Shown in pieces: positions 7,267 to 7,683 of a DNA stretch of 7,683 nucleotides. How positions within the stretch are numbered: position 1 is the stretch's first letter; each line of letters starts with the position of its first letter. Both the position numbers and the translations under genes were made by a program. The notes under the pieces are model-generated. The model did not search any database. It had not been told where the DNA came from and saw nothing but the letters and a program-made list of their open reading frames with translations. Source of the DNA: Acidobacteriota bacterium (lineage in GTDB: Bacteria > Acidobacteriota > Thermoanaerobaculia > Gp7-AA8); NCBI GenBank assembly GCA_003223695.1, contig QHVY01000279.1:1-7683 (forward strand). The letters run 5' to 3'.

Positions 7267-7683
7267 ATGCAGGCAACGAATCTACGAAAAGGCATGGTCG
7301 TCCTCTTCAACGGCGATCTCTGCAAGGTGATGGAATTTCACCATCACACGCCGGGCAATCTGCGCGCGATGGTGCAGGTGAAGCTGCGAAACCTACGCAC
7401 CGGGAATCAGTTCGAGCATCGATTCCGGTCGCAGGACGAAATCGAGCAGGCGTTCATCACGCAGCACGAGATGGAGTACCTCTATTCCGACGGACATGCG
7501 CATCACTTCATGAACACGGAGAATTACGAACAGGTCGAAATCTCCGAAGACGACCTCGGCGACTCGTCCGCGTGGCTCTCGGCGGGAGTCAAGCTGCAGG
7601 TGCAGTTCTACGAGGGTCGTCCTCTCGGCGTTGAGCTGCCGAAGACGGTGAAGGCGAAGATCGTCGACACGCAGCCGATGATG
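7267..7683 (+). CDS. efp: Translation elongation factor P, 3' partial
   Basis: EF-P binds the ribosome between the P and E sites and relieves stalling at proline runs. The ATG at 7267 opens 139 codons to the right edge; the family is usually about 185-190 residues, so roughly 50 are missing. The KOW-like domain I covers about 1-64, with MQATNLRKGMVVLFNG at the start and QVKLRNLRTGNQFEHRF after the loop. The first OB domain follows, with EMEYLYSDG, HHFMNTENYEQVEI and GVELPKTVKAKIVDTQP. At the tip of the domain I loop the sequence is TPGNLRA, placing N31 where E. coli has the modified K34 and Pseudomonas has R32. No strong ribosome binding site is seen; GGG about seven bases upstream is weak. 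The 41-bp gap after the transporter gene has no terminator hairpin, so read-through from the upstream operon is possible. Confidence 0.95.
   Translation, partial: MQATNLRKGMVVLFNGDLCKVMEFHHHTPGNLRAMVQVKLRNLRTGNQFEHRFRSQDEIEQAFITQHEMEYLYSDGHAHHFMNTENYEQVEISEDDLGDSSAWLSAGVKLQVQFYEGRPLGVELPKTVKAKIVDTQPMM

Overview
This is a GC-rich chromosomal segment, about 60% G+C by eye, from a Gram-negative-type bacterium. The gene set, the protein sequences and the form of elongation factor P look to me most like Acidobacteriota (Thermoanaerobaculia- or Vicinamibacteria-like). That placement is an impression from the sequences, not a computed result. No mobile element, CRISPR array, tRNA or rRNA gene is visible.

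Layout, left to right. (1) The 3' part of a plus-strand PAS-PAS-GGDEF-EAL signalling protein for cyclic di-GMP turnover, cut by the left edge. (2) A 53-bp palindromic unit with 9-bp terminal inverted repeats. It fills almost the whole gap between two convergent genes and runs into the stop codon of the first. (3) A minus-strand gene for a secreted protein with a signal peptide and a C-terminal PKD domain. It is split by what looks like a single-base deletion near its 5' end. (4) A 65-bp divergent intergenic region with an extended -10 element facing the secreted-protein gene. (5) A plus-strand pair in which kup (K+/H+ symporter) overlaps by one base a gene for a large APC-superfamily permease. 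The permease resembles the high-affinity K+ importer KimA (YdaO) of Bacillus rather than an amino-acid carrier. (6) After 41 bp, the 5' three quarters of efp (elongation factor P), cut by the right edge.

The most interesting unit is the overlapping pair at 3357-7225. The two proteins come from different families, but both keep an Asp-x6-Tyr arrangement in the first membrane helix. The second protein also keeps the K+-coordinating residues I recall for KimA, and near its last membrane helix it has a Gly-Gly-Trp motif that Kup also has. I read this as a translationally coupled two-transporter potassium uptake operon. Other points worth a second look are a cluster of AT-rich rare codons inside the second transporter, the Asn at the modification site of EF-P, the palindromic unit and the frameshift. 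I see no wholly new system here; the rest is ordinary housekeeping and signalling sequence.
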